DNA of 64,000 bases from NCBI GenBank assembly GCA_020081605.1, contig JAHREC010000009.1:2852001-2916000 (forward strand). Reading direction: 5' to 3'. This stretch comes from Albifimbria verrucaria (taxonomy: Eukaryota; Ascomycota; Sordariomycetes; Hypocreales; Stachybotryaceae). The translations under genes and the position numbers were made by a program. Positions within the stretch are counted from its first letter, which is position 1, and every line of letters begins with the position of its first letter. Shown one piece after another: positions 21,235 to 33,544 of this stretch. The notes under the pieces are model-generated. The model saw only the letters and a program-made list of their open reading frames with translations, did not search any database and was not told where the DNA came from.

Positions 21235-22068
21235 AAGTTGCTTGTGATGTTGTGAAAGCGTCGATGCCAATTCGCCTCATGCACGAGCACTCGGGAGGGG
21301 TCGCAAAATGCACTGGGCTCAAGCTTGGATCTTTGTCCCAAGCTAACGTCGGATGAATGAATATGGAGCGACGGGAACTCACGGGGCAAAATCTTGGTTA
21401 TTAGAAACTTACGAAAGTCTAACAGTCTGTACTGCTTGACTGGCTGTAGCTGTGAGTGACCAGCATTTGATGAGCGATGCTAGGAGTAGCAATGTATTAT
21501 TATTATTCGGCTGAGATCCTCAAAGTACACGTGTTGATTGTCGTCACTTTCGCAAGATGATGAGAGCTAGGATTGAGCAATCCGTGCGTCTGGAAGACTC
21601 CAACATGTGTGGTGACCCGCGATCCTCATTTGATGAAGACCCTTAAGAGACAGTATTATGAAGCGCATTACAAAATTACAGAAATTATAAACAGAACGTA
21701 GAAGCCATACGGACTCTGATTTCATCAGTTGAAGAGGTCTGGCCCCGTATTGTATGCAATTGCTATGCTGCGAAGCTCCTAATCTCTATCAGATACAAGC
21801 TAGTTACATAAACTGTAGAGAAAGGCGTCATGGCCCAATCATCATTGGTAGCCCTTTTGGAGCAGTTAATGGTATGGACTGCCCTCCCTGGCACCCGAGT
21901 TTGTGATAGCCGTTGCTGGAACAGCTTGGACTCGTGAGGTATGCTTTGAGCCCCAAGAATGGTGGTAAACCTCGCCAGTGAGTATATGACAACATCCGGT
22001 TAGAGAATGAGCTATTGCGGTGAGCAGCTACCTCTAGGCCGATGTTGAACCAAAGACGATGGCGTAAA
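21235..22068. other. Intergenic, no gene seen
   Basis: Contains a short TTA microsatellite near 21497. Nothing else recognised. Confidence 0.4.
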
Positions 22069-23196
22069 CTATCGTGGTCGTAGCCGCGTTTGGTGTCTGG
22101 ATCGATCTGCAACTTTATGACAACTTTCACTCCCCTCATCCTCGCTACTGACCTCCTCTCCCGCCTCGATTGCTTCTTGCCTCCTCTTCGCCGCACGTTC
22201 TCTCTTCTTCTCCAACAGCTTCTTCAGCTTCTTCGCAGAATTGAAGACGCCGTTGGTCCCGGTTCCACACGCTGCGCAGGTCGGGTCTTTACGATACCGC
22301 TTGAGGGCACACGGCTCGCAGAAATAGTGACCACATCGCGTCATGATGGGCTCCTTGTATGGCTCCCTGCAGATGATACAGACGAATGGAATGTTCTCCA
22401 GCATGGCCTCCTCTTCGTCGTCGTCGTCTGCGTTGGCGCCCGCTTCTCTATTCGCATTGGCCACGACTGTACCTCCGAGGTTCTTTCTCGATTTCGATAC
22501 GGATTCCCATTCGCGATCTAGTTGCCACCCTTGCTTGTAATCTTCACGAGCATGGAGGTACTTGCAATTGTCGCCCTATAGATAATATAACGAGTTAGTA
22601 TTTGCTAGCATGATTCGTTCCAAAGGGGTTTACATACGAAGCCACAAAATCCAGTTTGTTTGTAGTCCTTGCACACGTCGGGCGCAAAGTCGGTGACCGT
22701 GATGGTTCGGATGTTGGTCGCCGCCTTGACGGGGCCAACGGTTCGTTGCGGCGCATCGGGGTTCTTTTGGATGAAGGATGTCTGATTCGCCAGGCCCTTG
22801 TACAGACCGTCGGCCTGTCTAGTCGACCCTAGGAGATTCTTTGCCGATAAATCCTCTCTTGCGCCCTCGTCGTACCAGTTGCTGCTCTTGGTGGCATCGT
22901 TGGCGCTGGTGATGGGGCACTGCGGTCGGCGGTGTGTATAGTGGCGCCGATCTGCGTATCGGCTTTTGCGATATCTTTGGAGGATGCAGTGACGACTGCT
23001 GTCTTCTTGCGCCTCTTGACGCGCTGGCCGGACTCGTCTTCGGACGACGAGAAGTCGCTGTCGCTGTCACTGTTGGCTGGAGGAGGTGTTGCGGGACGCT
23101 TTCGAAGGTTCGCCTTGCCCTTTGCGCCTCTCTTTTGAAGAGAGCAACAGGGGCTTCTGCCGAGGCAGCCGCGGGAGCTTCAGCCGTGGAATCCAT
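22069..23196 (-). CDS. cwc24: Pre-mRNA splicing factor Cwc24 (CCCH plus RING)
   Basis: From ATG 23196 (MDSTAEAPAAASAEAP) a basic, acidic-patch-rich N-terminus leads to a CCCH zinc finger split by an intron (22637-22576): [20 protein letters not shown], with spacing C-x8-C-x5-C-x3-H. The linker WQLDREWE follows, then a RING finger: FVCIICREPYKEPI, TRCGHYFCEPCALKRY and CAACGTGTNGVFN. This domain order and these sequences are those of Cwc24/RNF113, a component of the activated spliceosome needed before the first splicing step. Two single-base frame changes are needed, near 23125 and 22900. The last about 15 codons (after EDEGSES) look unlike the family and may reflect a third frame change. It acts in the nucleus. 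Confidence 0.9.
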
Positions 23197-25499
23197 CTTG
23201 CTAGAAGGTATATGGAGGTTGCTCTGGAGAGATGCTAAAGGTTCACAATGTTATGTCAAGAATTCAAGGCCGTTGAGTGCCACAATTGAAGTGCAAGGTG
23301 TGGCTGGTGCTTGGTGCAGCCATTTCTAGAATGTGGCGAAGTTTATTATGTAATGTGCTGACAATACCATTTTGGTCTAGACACTTCAGCAAGCTTAGCT
23401 CATGGGAGCTTGGGTCCTATCGTCAGATGGGTAAATCCGGTAGCTGGATTACTAAATGATCTACTATGGTGTGTCAAGCAGCTTCACTCTCTGGCGTTCA
23501 ATTGACTAGTCTTTGAACTCAATTTAGCGTTCAATAGATCATTCTTGGGCAGCTAGCAAGCCAAGTGTTGCGTTATCAGGTTTTGGGACAGTGGTGACCC
23601 AGTCGATGATAGCCAGGCCGTCGCCCATTAAAATTGGAAATGAAGCATTGAGAATGACAACTCAGGGCATCATGCAAGGCGTGTCTCTCAACCGGGTAAT
23701 CACAATAGCCACAGGGATTGATATGTGACCAAACAAACTATCACACTTACCTGATGTTTACAATTCAGCTGATAAACATGAGCTGGTCACTCACTGGGCT
23801 TCGGTTAATACGGAGCCAGTGATGCAGGGTAGCGGCATCTATTTGGGGCTGAGACAGTGTCCTGTTATGCACGCGGAATTATTCATCCTAGGCTTACACA
23901 GCACATGGTGACGCATTATACGACTTGGCAAGTTTTCCAATGGGCAAGCTAGCAAGCGTGAGCCTTAAAGATGGGATTCGACGGCGCGCAGTGGTGTACC
24001 GTCATGCCGGAGACAGCAGGCAGAGATGGTGAGCGGCATCTTGCAGAAAGTGTGGGCAGCGCCATGCCCGGCCCGAAAGCCATCCAAGACGGTGGACACG
24101 AGGGCCCATTCACGCAGGAACCGTTGGCGTTCTAGTGTGACGAGAGCAGTGTTTGTCTTACGTCCCGAAGTGCTGTGCAGATGGGACGGTGGAGAAGTGC
24201 AAGGAGCCAGGGCCGAGCGATGAAAGGTGGGTTTTCATGCTCGGGCTTGCTTCTTGGGACGATTGAGTGGTTTGGCTGGTGAGATTATATGACGGAGAGC
24301 TGCTCCAACTTGGAAACTGGCTGTGTAAACAATGTGTAAACAAAGGACGCAGGCGCCTATTGCCGTGCGGTCTTCTGGCTTCAATTCCACGGACGTCCGC
24401 GAATGATGGCAAGCAGACAGCTCAGCCAGCCAATATGAGCCACGAGAACCGAGTATCAGCTCAAGGCGGCATGTGAGTGGCCCAGGCACCCTGCACGGTT
24501 CCCAGCGGGAAATGAGGGATGGTTATGCAAAACCAAGCTTGCGCGCGTTTATTAGCTAGCCTAGCTTCGTTTTGTTGATCTAGATCCATGACAAGTCCTG
24601 TGCACCATTTTTGGGAATGACGAACAAGTCAATCTGGGTTTTTTCTTTTTCTTGTGGTCTGGTGCGTGCCGCTTCCTTTTTGACTCTGGTCTCACATTTG
24701 CTTTTTCTTCCTTCTTCAGAAAGAGTCAAGGTTTATTAGTTGTCGCAGAGACCGTAGCATGGCTCATGCGTGACGGAGCGTTGTTTGGACGAGAGAGATG
24801 CTGGGTGAAGCTTGACATGTTTCCGTAGACGCTCTGCCTCACAATAATGCTACTCTTCTAAGGTATTGTATGTATGTATGTACCTGAGGTAAGGCGACCC
24901 AGGTTCAGGCCCCAGGTTCCTTGCAGCGCTGAGACGCTTGTACCTGGCGGTACCTGCAAGTGCTTCCAGGGAGGCTTGCTCAGGTACTTCAGGTACACGG
25001 AACTCTCTTGTGACGCTTAACTTTCTGCTTGGCTTGGAGGCGTGGAATGTGGTTGGCGTAGGAACTCAATGGGACTTGAGATAACAAAACAAAGTGGGAA
25101 GAAAGGGAAAAGAAAAGACAGTCCATCCTCATTCCCATCATGGGCTTTTTTTCTTTTCTTTCCTGACGGACTCCGCTGGAAGAAGAGGAATCTGAACCAA
25201 GGCAGCCCCTGCATGTCTGGTAAGCAGGCCAGGTCCCCAAAGCTCCATCGCAACTCATCTCACGCCTCCACCGAGGGTCGCGCTACCTCCGGGTACCTGG
25301 ACTGGCTTGGACGGTGGTACCTCGAGACCCAAATCACGGTGAGTTCCCTGACATGACATGGCCAGGCCTGGCCTTATGGAAAATGGGAAGCAAAATTAAT
25401 CAACTCCATCACCGTCATTCTCCTTCTTTCCTTCACGACCTCTTCCCTCCTTTCCTACAACCTGTCCGTTGGTCATCCGTGGGAGCTTCAGCAGACCTC
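23197..25499. other. Long intergenic region
   Basis: No gene was recognised in about 2.3 kb. The left end should contain the cwc24 promoter. Around 24863 there is a GTAT microsatellite followed by a cluster of GGTACCTG-like palindromes, listed separately. Confidence 0.45.
24860..25325. repeat. Cluster of GTACCTG/CAGGTAC palindromic words
   Basis: Copies of GTACCTG or its complement occur near 24879, 24930, 24940, 24981, 24991, 25292 and 25312, starting from a GTATGTATGTATGTACC run. They lie about 1 kb upstream of the apsA-like gene. They could be binding sites or a local repeat; the sequence alone cannot decide. Confidence 0.4.
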
Positions 25500-26217
25500 A
25501 GCCTTCCGCGCTGCTGTCCCTTTTCCTTACCTGCTGCTACTTACCTATAATATTTCCCCCACTCTGGGGTACGCTCATTCATTACTGCACTCCCTCTTTC
25601 GTGTTGTTAATTCCATCTAATTTGTTTATTTCTTTCCCTTTCCTGCTAACGTCGCCTTTCGCACTCGCTCTAGGGCTGCGACTCTGGATCTAGACAGCAG
25701 CCAGTTCGAAGCGATCCCGTCCGTCCGCTCTCTTTTTGTCGTCGTCGTCGGCTCGCTCGCTTGCTTGTTTGTTTGTTTGCCAGGAGCAGTGAATCTCTGG
25801 TGCAGCCGCCCGCTCTCGATTGGCCTGGCCTGACCTACCCGAATTGGCATGATCCACGAGCTGGCCGCGTGAAATCAATAATCAACCCTCCACCGTGTCA
25901 ATCAAGCCGCCTTCTTGGTCCTGTCAACCTCCCGTCGACGCCACCACAAACTCTCGTCGCTCACTTCAGGGAGCGATCCGAGCCGCTTCGTTGCTTTTTC
26001 TCCCCACTGCACTGGCTTGGATGCTTTCCTGGCTTCGCTGCAGCCCGGTCTGCCCTTAATTTCGTTTCGTCAATTGCCCCGGCACGTGCATTCCTCGCTG
26101 TGCGCGCGACTCGCCAGCGTCGCCGTTCGCACCCACGAGAAGCCCAACTGTGTCCGACTCGCCAGCGCAAACTTGATGCTTCGAATCTAGGCTCTTTATC
26201 CCTAGATCGCCGCCATC
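25500..26217 (+). promoter_or_regulatory. Pyrimidine-rich leader/promoter of the apsA-like gene
   Basis: The 700 bases before ATG 26218 are rich in C and T on the plus strand (for example 25530-25750), typical of promoters and long leaders of constitutive fungal genes. The open frames here have low-complexity translations and no family match. The start context is CGCCATCATGG. Confidence 0.45.
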
Positions 26218-29200
26218 ATGGCATCTTCCCTCACCTCCGATAAACCAAACTTTCCCGCCCCCGACGATGCCGCCAACGACCCTTTGTGACGGGGACTCCT
26301 GCCCATGGCCACCATCGCTACTCCACCTTTGACGAGGACCTCTTCGCCGCCGGTCCCGGCTCCTCTCCCACCCAGGCGAAGCGAGCTCTCGAGGCGCACC
26401 TCGTCGAGACTGATCGCCGCTTAGACGAGGCCGGCAAGTTGGGCACTGCCCTGGTTGCGCAGCGCAAGGCTCTCGCCGAGCAGCTCCAAGAAGTAGAGAA
26501 ACTCCAGGCTGAAGGCGAACTGAAGCCGGAATTGCGACAGAAGCTCGTGGATATCGAGAAGGAGTACAACGTTCTCGCCCGAGAATCCGCCAGGGTCTTT
26601 TACCAAAGCAACGAGTTCCCAGCAATGAAGCGAATCCTGGATCTCCGTTCGTGCCCGAGGGCCGCAACGGTAGGGTAAGTGCTTGCATTGCATCTCGTTT
26701 CATTTCCCTGGTAGCTAATCGCTGGTATAGCGCTCCGTTAGCCCTCACAAGTTCGAGAGTCAAGCCACAGGCTCCCCAACCAAGCTGAGTGTGCCGAATC
26801 GCAAAATCCGAAACCAACCATTGAATCGAAATCACGACATCGAATTTGCCGCCGAAATCAGCACTTCTCTGATTGCTCAAGTCCGGAACCTGCAGGCCTT
26901 GCTGGCCGAACGAGACGAAGAAGTAAAGGACCTCCAACATGACAGGTCGAGGTTAGAAGTCGAGACGGAGAACCTGCAGCAGCGCCTAAAGGTGATTGAC
27001 GAGAGTGAGCACCGATACAAGGAAGAGAATTGGAATCTCGAAACCCGCTTGCAAGAAGTCGCCGCTCAGCAAAAGGAGGCTGCCGACCGCGAAAAGAAGC
27101 TGACGCAAGCTCTCAACGTCTCCAAAGCGGAAAAGAATGCTACTCAGAAAGAGCTGGATGAGGTTAAGCTCTCGCATGCCAAGCTGGCTGAGGAGCATGC
27201 CGCCTCCGTCAAACATCACGACATCGAACTCGGCACCGCGAAGCGCAACATCGTCATGGCCGAAGGCGAGCGGTCTGCTATGCAGCGCAAGATCGACGAT
27301 CTGATGAGCCAGAACACAGAGCTTGCCAAGGCAGTCTCCGCACAACGTGGTAGGACCATGGAGCGTGACCCGGCCACTGGCACGAGCGACGAGGATTTCG
27401 AGACCGCAACCGATAATGCCACTCCCGAGCACTCGCCCCCACCTTCTCCCATCAAGGGTACGCCTAGACACTCCATGCTTGAGACCGAGACGATGAAGAC
27501 CTCGCTGCTCCACGCTCAGAGGACCATTCAGAGCCAACGCAGTCTCATCCATCGTGAGAAGACCGAGAAGCTCGAGCTCAGGCGCATCATCCAGGACCTC
27601 CGTGACGATCTGGAAAAGGCTAGGACTGATGTCGGTGGCACCACCAACAGCCGAAGAAGCCGCAAGGTAGAATCAAGAGAGTTTAAGAAGCCACCGCGTC
27701 TCCTTGGAAGCTTCCGATCTAGCCGCCAAGAAATTCTGCTCGACGACCCTGACTGGGAGGACCACCAAGACTTGTCGCCTCGAGCATCGTCCACAAACAT
27801 GAGCCCTGCTGTCCGTCAATCCATTGAAATGTCGCACGCAACAGACTCGAGTGATCATTTTGACACTGCAAATGAAGCTGGCGAGTCGGCCTTTGAGACA
27901 GGTTTTGAGACCGCCTTTGAGACGGCCAACGAACGTGGCACTGAGACCGAGGACTTCCAAACCACCCACGAGGATCTTTCAGGGAGCGATGGTGCCGCAA
28001 CCGAGACTGACACCCCTCGAGAGGGTTCGGTCGGATGAAGCGACCTCCTAGCTTGATGCCCTCCACCCATTACAGGAACCATTCTCGAGAATCCTTGCAT
28101 AGCACTGCATCTACCTCCGCCGACGAAAACGATGCCTCAGAATTGCGAACGCCCGTTGGGACAATCTCCTCTCAGAGGAGCCGCTTCCGTCTCAGCCGCG
28201 GTCCCTTCACTCGTAACGCTCGCCAGCAAAGCGAGGAGCCGAACCTGCGAAGCAGCCCGGCTAGCTTTGCAAGCAGTGTTGGTGGAACCCCTCAGGCTGG
28301 CCAGAGCCTGTTCGCTGAGCTGCAAGACATGGGTAGTGACAATGACTCTGTTGTTGCCGGCAATGCCACGCCCAGCCGCAGGAGTGCTCGATCAGTCACC
28401 CCGGATCGACTCGTCGCCCACTGTCACCGCCACCCGCTGTTCCAGCACTGCCCAAGGTCATCATGGTGGACAGTGGTGTCATGACTGATCCAGTCGAGAT
28501 TGTAGTTGGCTCTGGCAACCGTATTTCCGTCATTGGTCCTTTGAGCGAGGGAGATGTTGCGAGACCGAAGACTATGGAGTCTGTTGTTGATCCAGCTGCG
28601 AACCGAACTTCCATGTCCTGGCTTAGCATTCGCGAAGATGATGCTGACAACTCACGACCTATCTCGACATTTTCTTACAGTGATGCTAGCGCGCAACACG
28701 ATGTCGACATGGACGCCAAGCTGGCGCAGTTCCCCATTCCTCCCACATCTACTCCACGAAGCGTTCCACCCACTTTGAGCATTTCTGCTCTGCAATCAGA
28801 AGATATTGAGCCACAGGAGGAGGCTCACTCACCTGTATCCTTCAGCTTTACTCACCTTCTTACTGAGGCTGTAGAGCCGGAGCCTCTGCCAGAAATCATC
28901 CCACCCACTCTGGCTTTATCTTCAATCTTTGCCGAAGGCCTAGAGCCAGTTGCCGAGCCCGAGATACCTCCTCCGAACTTGACAATGACTTCGCTTCTCT
29001 TAGAAGCTGTGGAACCAGTCGCAGAACTGCCACCTTCGCTGTCTATGACTGCGCTCATATCGGAGGCTGTGGAACCCGTCGCGGAGCTGCCGCCGACATT
29101 GTCCATGACTACACTAGTAGCAGAGGCTGTGGAACCAGTTGCAGAGCTGCCCCTGCCCTGAGCATGACCAACATCATTACGGAAACGGTCACGCCCATTG

Positions 29201-32200
29201 CTGAGCCTATCGTTCTGCCACCGGCACTAACTCTATCCAACATCCACGGAGAAACAGTTGAGCCTGTGATTGAGCCTGAGGTGCCGCCTCCTGCCCTTAG
29301 CCTGGGAGCCATCCAGTCAGAAATGGTAGAGCCCATTGCTGAACCCGAGGTTCCCTACCAACTCTCAACCTCACGAGTATTCAGACAGAAATGGTTGAGC
29401 CTATTGCTGAGCCTGATGTCCCACCACCGGCACTGAGCTTGTCGACGGTTCAAGTAGAAGCAGTTGAGCCCATTGCCGAACCAGAGGTGCCATTGCCTGT
29501 TCCTCCTACTCTCAGCATGTCTTCACTCATCGCGGAGCACATCGAGCCTGTCGCGGAACCCGAGCCCGAGACAGAAACCCGTGCTGCTGCAATGCCCTTG
29601 CCAGTTCCGGTGCCGATTCCCGAGTCTGCACCTGTGGCGCCAGAACTCAGCATGTCCTCCATCATTTCTGAGCATCTTGAGCCAATCAGCGAACCCGAGG
29701 TGATTATTCCCCAACCACCTCTCGCCTTGGCTTCCATTCAAGCCGAGCATATCGAACCGGTAGAGGAGCCCGAGGTCAAGCCAGTGCTGCCCACCCTGGC
29801 CTACACAAACATCATCACTGAGCACGTTGAGCCGGTGGCCGAACCTGAGGTTGAACCAATCTTACCTACTCTGGCTTACACGAATATTGTCACTGAGCAT
29901 GTTGAGCCAGTGGCTGAGCCTGAGCCGTTGCCACCATCTCTCAGTGTCTCGTCCATTGTGTCGGAGGGTGTCGTCCCCATCCCAGAGCCGATTGTGCTGC
30001 CACCAACCCTGGCACTTTCAACGATCGCTGCCGAGCATGTCCAGCCTGTGTCTGAACCTGAGCCGGTTGCTCCAGAATTGGCAATCTCCTCAATCGCAGC
30101 GGAGCAAATCGACCCTATTCCTGAAATGCCACCAACCCTGGGCTTCACTACCATCTCAACAGAGCATGTCGAACCGATCTCCGAGCCAATTCCAGAGCAA
30201 CCAATTCTGGGTTTCACATCTATCTCGACGGAGGATGTCGAACCGATCTCCGAGCCAGTCCCAGAGCAGCCAATTCTGGGTTTCACATCTATTTCAACGG
30301 AGCACGTGGAGCCAATTTCTGAGCCCGAACCCAAGGCACCATCGCTGGCCATCTCTACAATCGTCGCCGAGGGTATTGACCCCATTGCTGAGCCATCGCC
30401 TGTTCTGGCACCGTTGGCTTTGTCAGCCATTATAGCGGAGTCTGTTGAACCCGTAAGCCTCGAGCCAGAACCAAAGCCCCAGCAGAACTTTGGTTTCTCC
30501 ACTATCGAATCTGTCGAGACGCTTCCAATTTCACCCCGAAGCCCATGGAGGGAGGCTTTCATCTTGCCTAGAGATGCAGGCGTATCCTCTGCCGATCATG
30601 ATGTTCTCAACAACTCAGTTAGGGCTGCCGCGCTTACTTCGGGTCGTGGCAGGCAGCGAGACTCTGTTCCATTCATTGCTGAGGATGAGACCAGCCAATC
30701 ATTCCGCGACCTGTCAGAAACCGAGACTCCTGAGTCGCAACAGCCGTTCCGCGAGGTGTCAGCTAATACCGATGCTCGTGCTCAATGCAAACAAGCCGCA
30801 CCTATGACGGATCAAGGTGCTCAGACTTCATTGACTGCCGACGAGATCGATCAACTGGTTTTGTCGAGACGTATGACCCGCCCTAGCCATGAAAAGACCA
30901 TGTCCGTCAGTTCTGCTGGTACCACTGGCACAACAATTCACCGTCCCCATGAATCCCTGGGTAGCCTGACTCGTAGTGTTCGCAAGGCAGGTGATGACAC
31001 TGTCTTTGACGCATCGCCTACCAAGCGACCGAGCAGTGCCAGCAGTCAAAAGACGAGCATTCTCGATGCACCTCCTCTTCCTCCCAACCATCGTGAAATT
31101 ATTGAAGCTGCGCGCTCAAGTTCATCACATGGCACGCAAGGTGCTATGGGACCTCCACTTTGGCCAGCTTCTGCTATGAAGAACCGACCGCACACACCTA
31201 GCCAGAGGCCTATGTCACCCGCTTCTGTCACTCCCCGAGTTGTTCGTGCCGGTTCTGGACAGGGCAATGCCGAGGTTCAGTCCATCTCCAAGCTTACTGC
31301 GCGGTCCAGGCAGTCCTCAGTGTCTTCCTTCGCTTCAGAACTTGACAACCGATTCAACATGCGTGCTGGTGGCATGCCTTTCGACGCCAATGGTTTTGGC
31401 CCCAACACGGACCCTCGCATGATCCAGGCCATCACTCAGACAATGATTGGAGAGTTCCTGTGGAAATACACAAGGAAGACCGGCCGCGGAGAAATGTCTG
31501 AGAAACGCCACCGAAGATACTTCTGGGTCCATCCTTACACCAGAACTCTCTACTGGAGCGACCAAGACCCTCTACTGCTGGCCGCTCCGAGCTTCGAGCC
31601 AAGAGCGTCCCTATTGAGGCGGTTCGAGTTGTGACCGATGACAACCCCATGCCCCTGGTCTGCACCGAAAGAGTCTGGTTGTAATCGCCCCTGGACGAAC
31701 CGTCAAGTTTACTTGTACTACCGGCCAGCGACATGAGACCTGGTTCAACGCACTCTCCTACTTGCTACTAAGGACAAATAACGAGGGTCAGGCTGACACT
31801 GAGGAGCTCGCTGAGAACATCACCAGGAGGACGTGGACGAGTTCAACCCCAGTATGGACGTCGGGCGGCTAACGGCACCCGACCCCAAGCCCCTCCATCG
31901 CTGTCTTCTTATAACTCCAGAACCACTCGGAATGAATCACCTGCTGAAACCTACATGTACAACATCCCCACTCTTGTACCGTCAGGTCAGAACGCCCCAA
32001 GCATGCAAAGAACTTCTTCTGGCACCTTGAGCAAGATTAGCGGATACTGGAAAGCTGGCAACTTCGGCAGCCTAAGAGGCCGAAACGCTAGTGGCCGCCA
32101 GGCCAGTATTTACGAAGCGAGCGAAGTTCATGACAGCGCCGAGGATCTTCGGGAGATGATTGAGCGGCAAGACCGTGAATCTGACAGACTCGAGAATGTC

Positions 32201-32332
32201 AGAGCTTGCTGTGATGGAAAACACGACGTTGGAACTCTTCACCATCTTCTGAAGAAAGGACGCAACTCGCATGCCCACCCCGGACCTTCTACAACCCCTA
32301 CGCCTATGGCATCTATGCGTTCTCGCTCATAG
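26218..32332 (+). CDS. apsA: ApsA/Num1-like nuclear-migration protein (coiled coil, EP repeats, PH domain)
   Basis: ATG 26218 opens MASSLTSDKPNFPAPDD. The N-terminal third is a long coiled coil (LQALLAERDEEVKDL, TEKLELRRIIQDLRDDLEKA) typical of ApsA/Num1/Mcp5. The middle holds about 25 EP-rich repeats. The C-terminus has the Mcp5-type PH domain from about 31420 (MIGEFLWKYTRK, RRYFWVHPYTRTLYWSDQDP), which in yeast binds cortical PI(4,5)P2. The protein ends PMASMRSRS. One intron (26675-26730) is clear. The protein should sit at the cell cortex and anchor dynein and mitochondria for nuclear positioning. The frame changes at least nine times (near 26281, 26645, 28025, 28410, 28440, 29152, 29355, 31550 and 31655, with more towards the 3' end), mostly at C-runs; the protein match continues across each, so the gene is probably intact in the organism. 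Confidence 0.9.
28760..30520 (+). repeat. About 25 degenerate EP-rich repeats inside the apsA-like gene
   Basis: Each unit has a core such as LSxSSIxAEHVEPIAEPE, spaced roughly 20-30 residues apart. Examples are AYTNIITEHVEPVAEPE and GFTSISTEHVEPISEP. The units are diverged at DNA level except for a few near-identical neighbours (30145-30330). They correspond to the tandem-repeat section of yeast Num1 by position, not by sequence. Confidence 0.85.
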
Positions 32333-33544
32333 ATGTGCCACTCCGCGAAATCGTTCAGGCCAACTTCACCATGAACGACCCATTCGTCAACAAATACGAC
32401 TTCTTGCAAGTCGGCACTCATTCGTTATGACCACACTCACCTCACGGACTATATGACGATATCAACGATATTTCCTTGCCATGTTTACAATTACTTGTTT
32501 TGCGACAGTGCCGCGTGTTTTTGTCCTCCAACAAGGTCAATAATCATTGTCAATTGTTTGCAACCAAGCGACCATCGTTTCTGGCGACTGCCAGTTTTCC
32601 TTTTCAGTTTCATCCAATTAATTGAAGGCTACATGCCTACCAAAAACAAGCCATCGAGGCACACATCCTTTTTCCTTCTTTTTCTTTTCTTGTTCATTTC
32701 ATTCTTAACGAATAATCTCGCGCTTCAATCAATCCAGTAGCTTTCCAGCGCTGGCGCAACGTCTGTCTTGCATATAGACATTCCAACCTCTGATCGGACC
32801 GAGGTGCTTTACGTGGGAGCCATCCGCGGCTGGTTTTTAATACTATCTGTTAACCAGCCCGAGCCGCAGTGGTTTTTGTCCTTGACCAGATTGTACTAAA
32901 ACTGTCACTTTATGGAGATACTAGCCTGGACGTGTCAAGTTGTCAAGAGAGAGGAGCAAAGTCAGCGGTAGTGTGATTATGTAGGAGGTGCAAGAGATAT
33001 TGACGAAGGAATGATATTTCTATTTCTCAAGATTACACTGCAGTGAAGGTTCTTGTGTGATGTCAAGTTCTAGAAGGCCGCCATGGTGTCATCTACCACC
33101 GTAACATGAGGTTACAGGTCGAGACAAGCACATGGGTTTCTTTGCACGAGCAATACCGAACAGCCGTTGTAGCAATGACCCTGGAACTAGCCAATTCGTG
33201 TAGCATGACTATCTAACAGGAACCCTGAAATACAAAACTAGCTAAAACGGTGTACTCTTAATCATCCAATTTTTAATGTTCCCTCAAAGATGTGCGCTTC
33301 GTATTTCCTTTTGAATTTTATCAATTTGGTCCACATCAACGAGACGAAGCTGCTCCTCAAGACTTTCCATGTTGAGTCCTTCTATGTGTACCGCCTATAA
33401 CTGCTCAAGGCCATAGCATAGCTGTCCCGGCAGCTTAGATAGTCAAGAGTCAGCACATGTATCGACAAGCAAGACCGCAGTGTGGAGGGTGAACCGTATA
33501 TAGAACCACACCACAGGCATTCGAAACAAAGCAGGCCATTGTAA
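32333..33544. other. Intergenic between convergent genes, nothing recognised
   Basis: This is the 3' flank of the apsA-like gene, with T-rich stretches (32660-32700) suited to 3'-end formation, and the 3' flank of the APH-like gene. No gene supported. Confidence 0.45.

Noticed and set aside
25761..26243. 160-codon plus-strand frame before the apsA start
   Set aside because: Low-complexity, leader-like sequence with no similarity; it runs past the real ATG at 26218 in another frame.
26056..26940. 294-codon minus-strand frame over the 5' end of apsA
   Set aside because: It overlaps the conserved coiled-coil coding sequence and has an arginine/glycine-rich, non-protein-like composition.
29876..30562. 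228-codon minus-strand frame opposite the apsA repeats, and similar ones at 28.9-29.8 kb
   Set aside because: Gly/Ser/Thr repeat translations mirror the EP repeats of the sense strand; the sense frame has clear family similarity.
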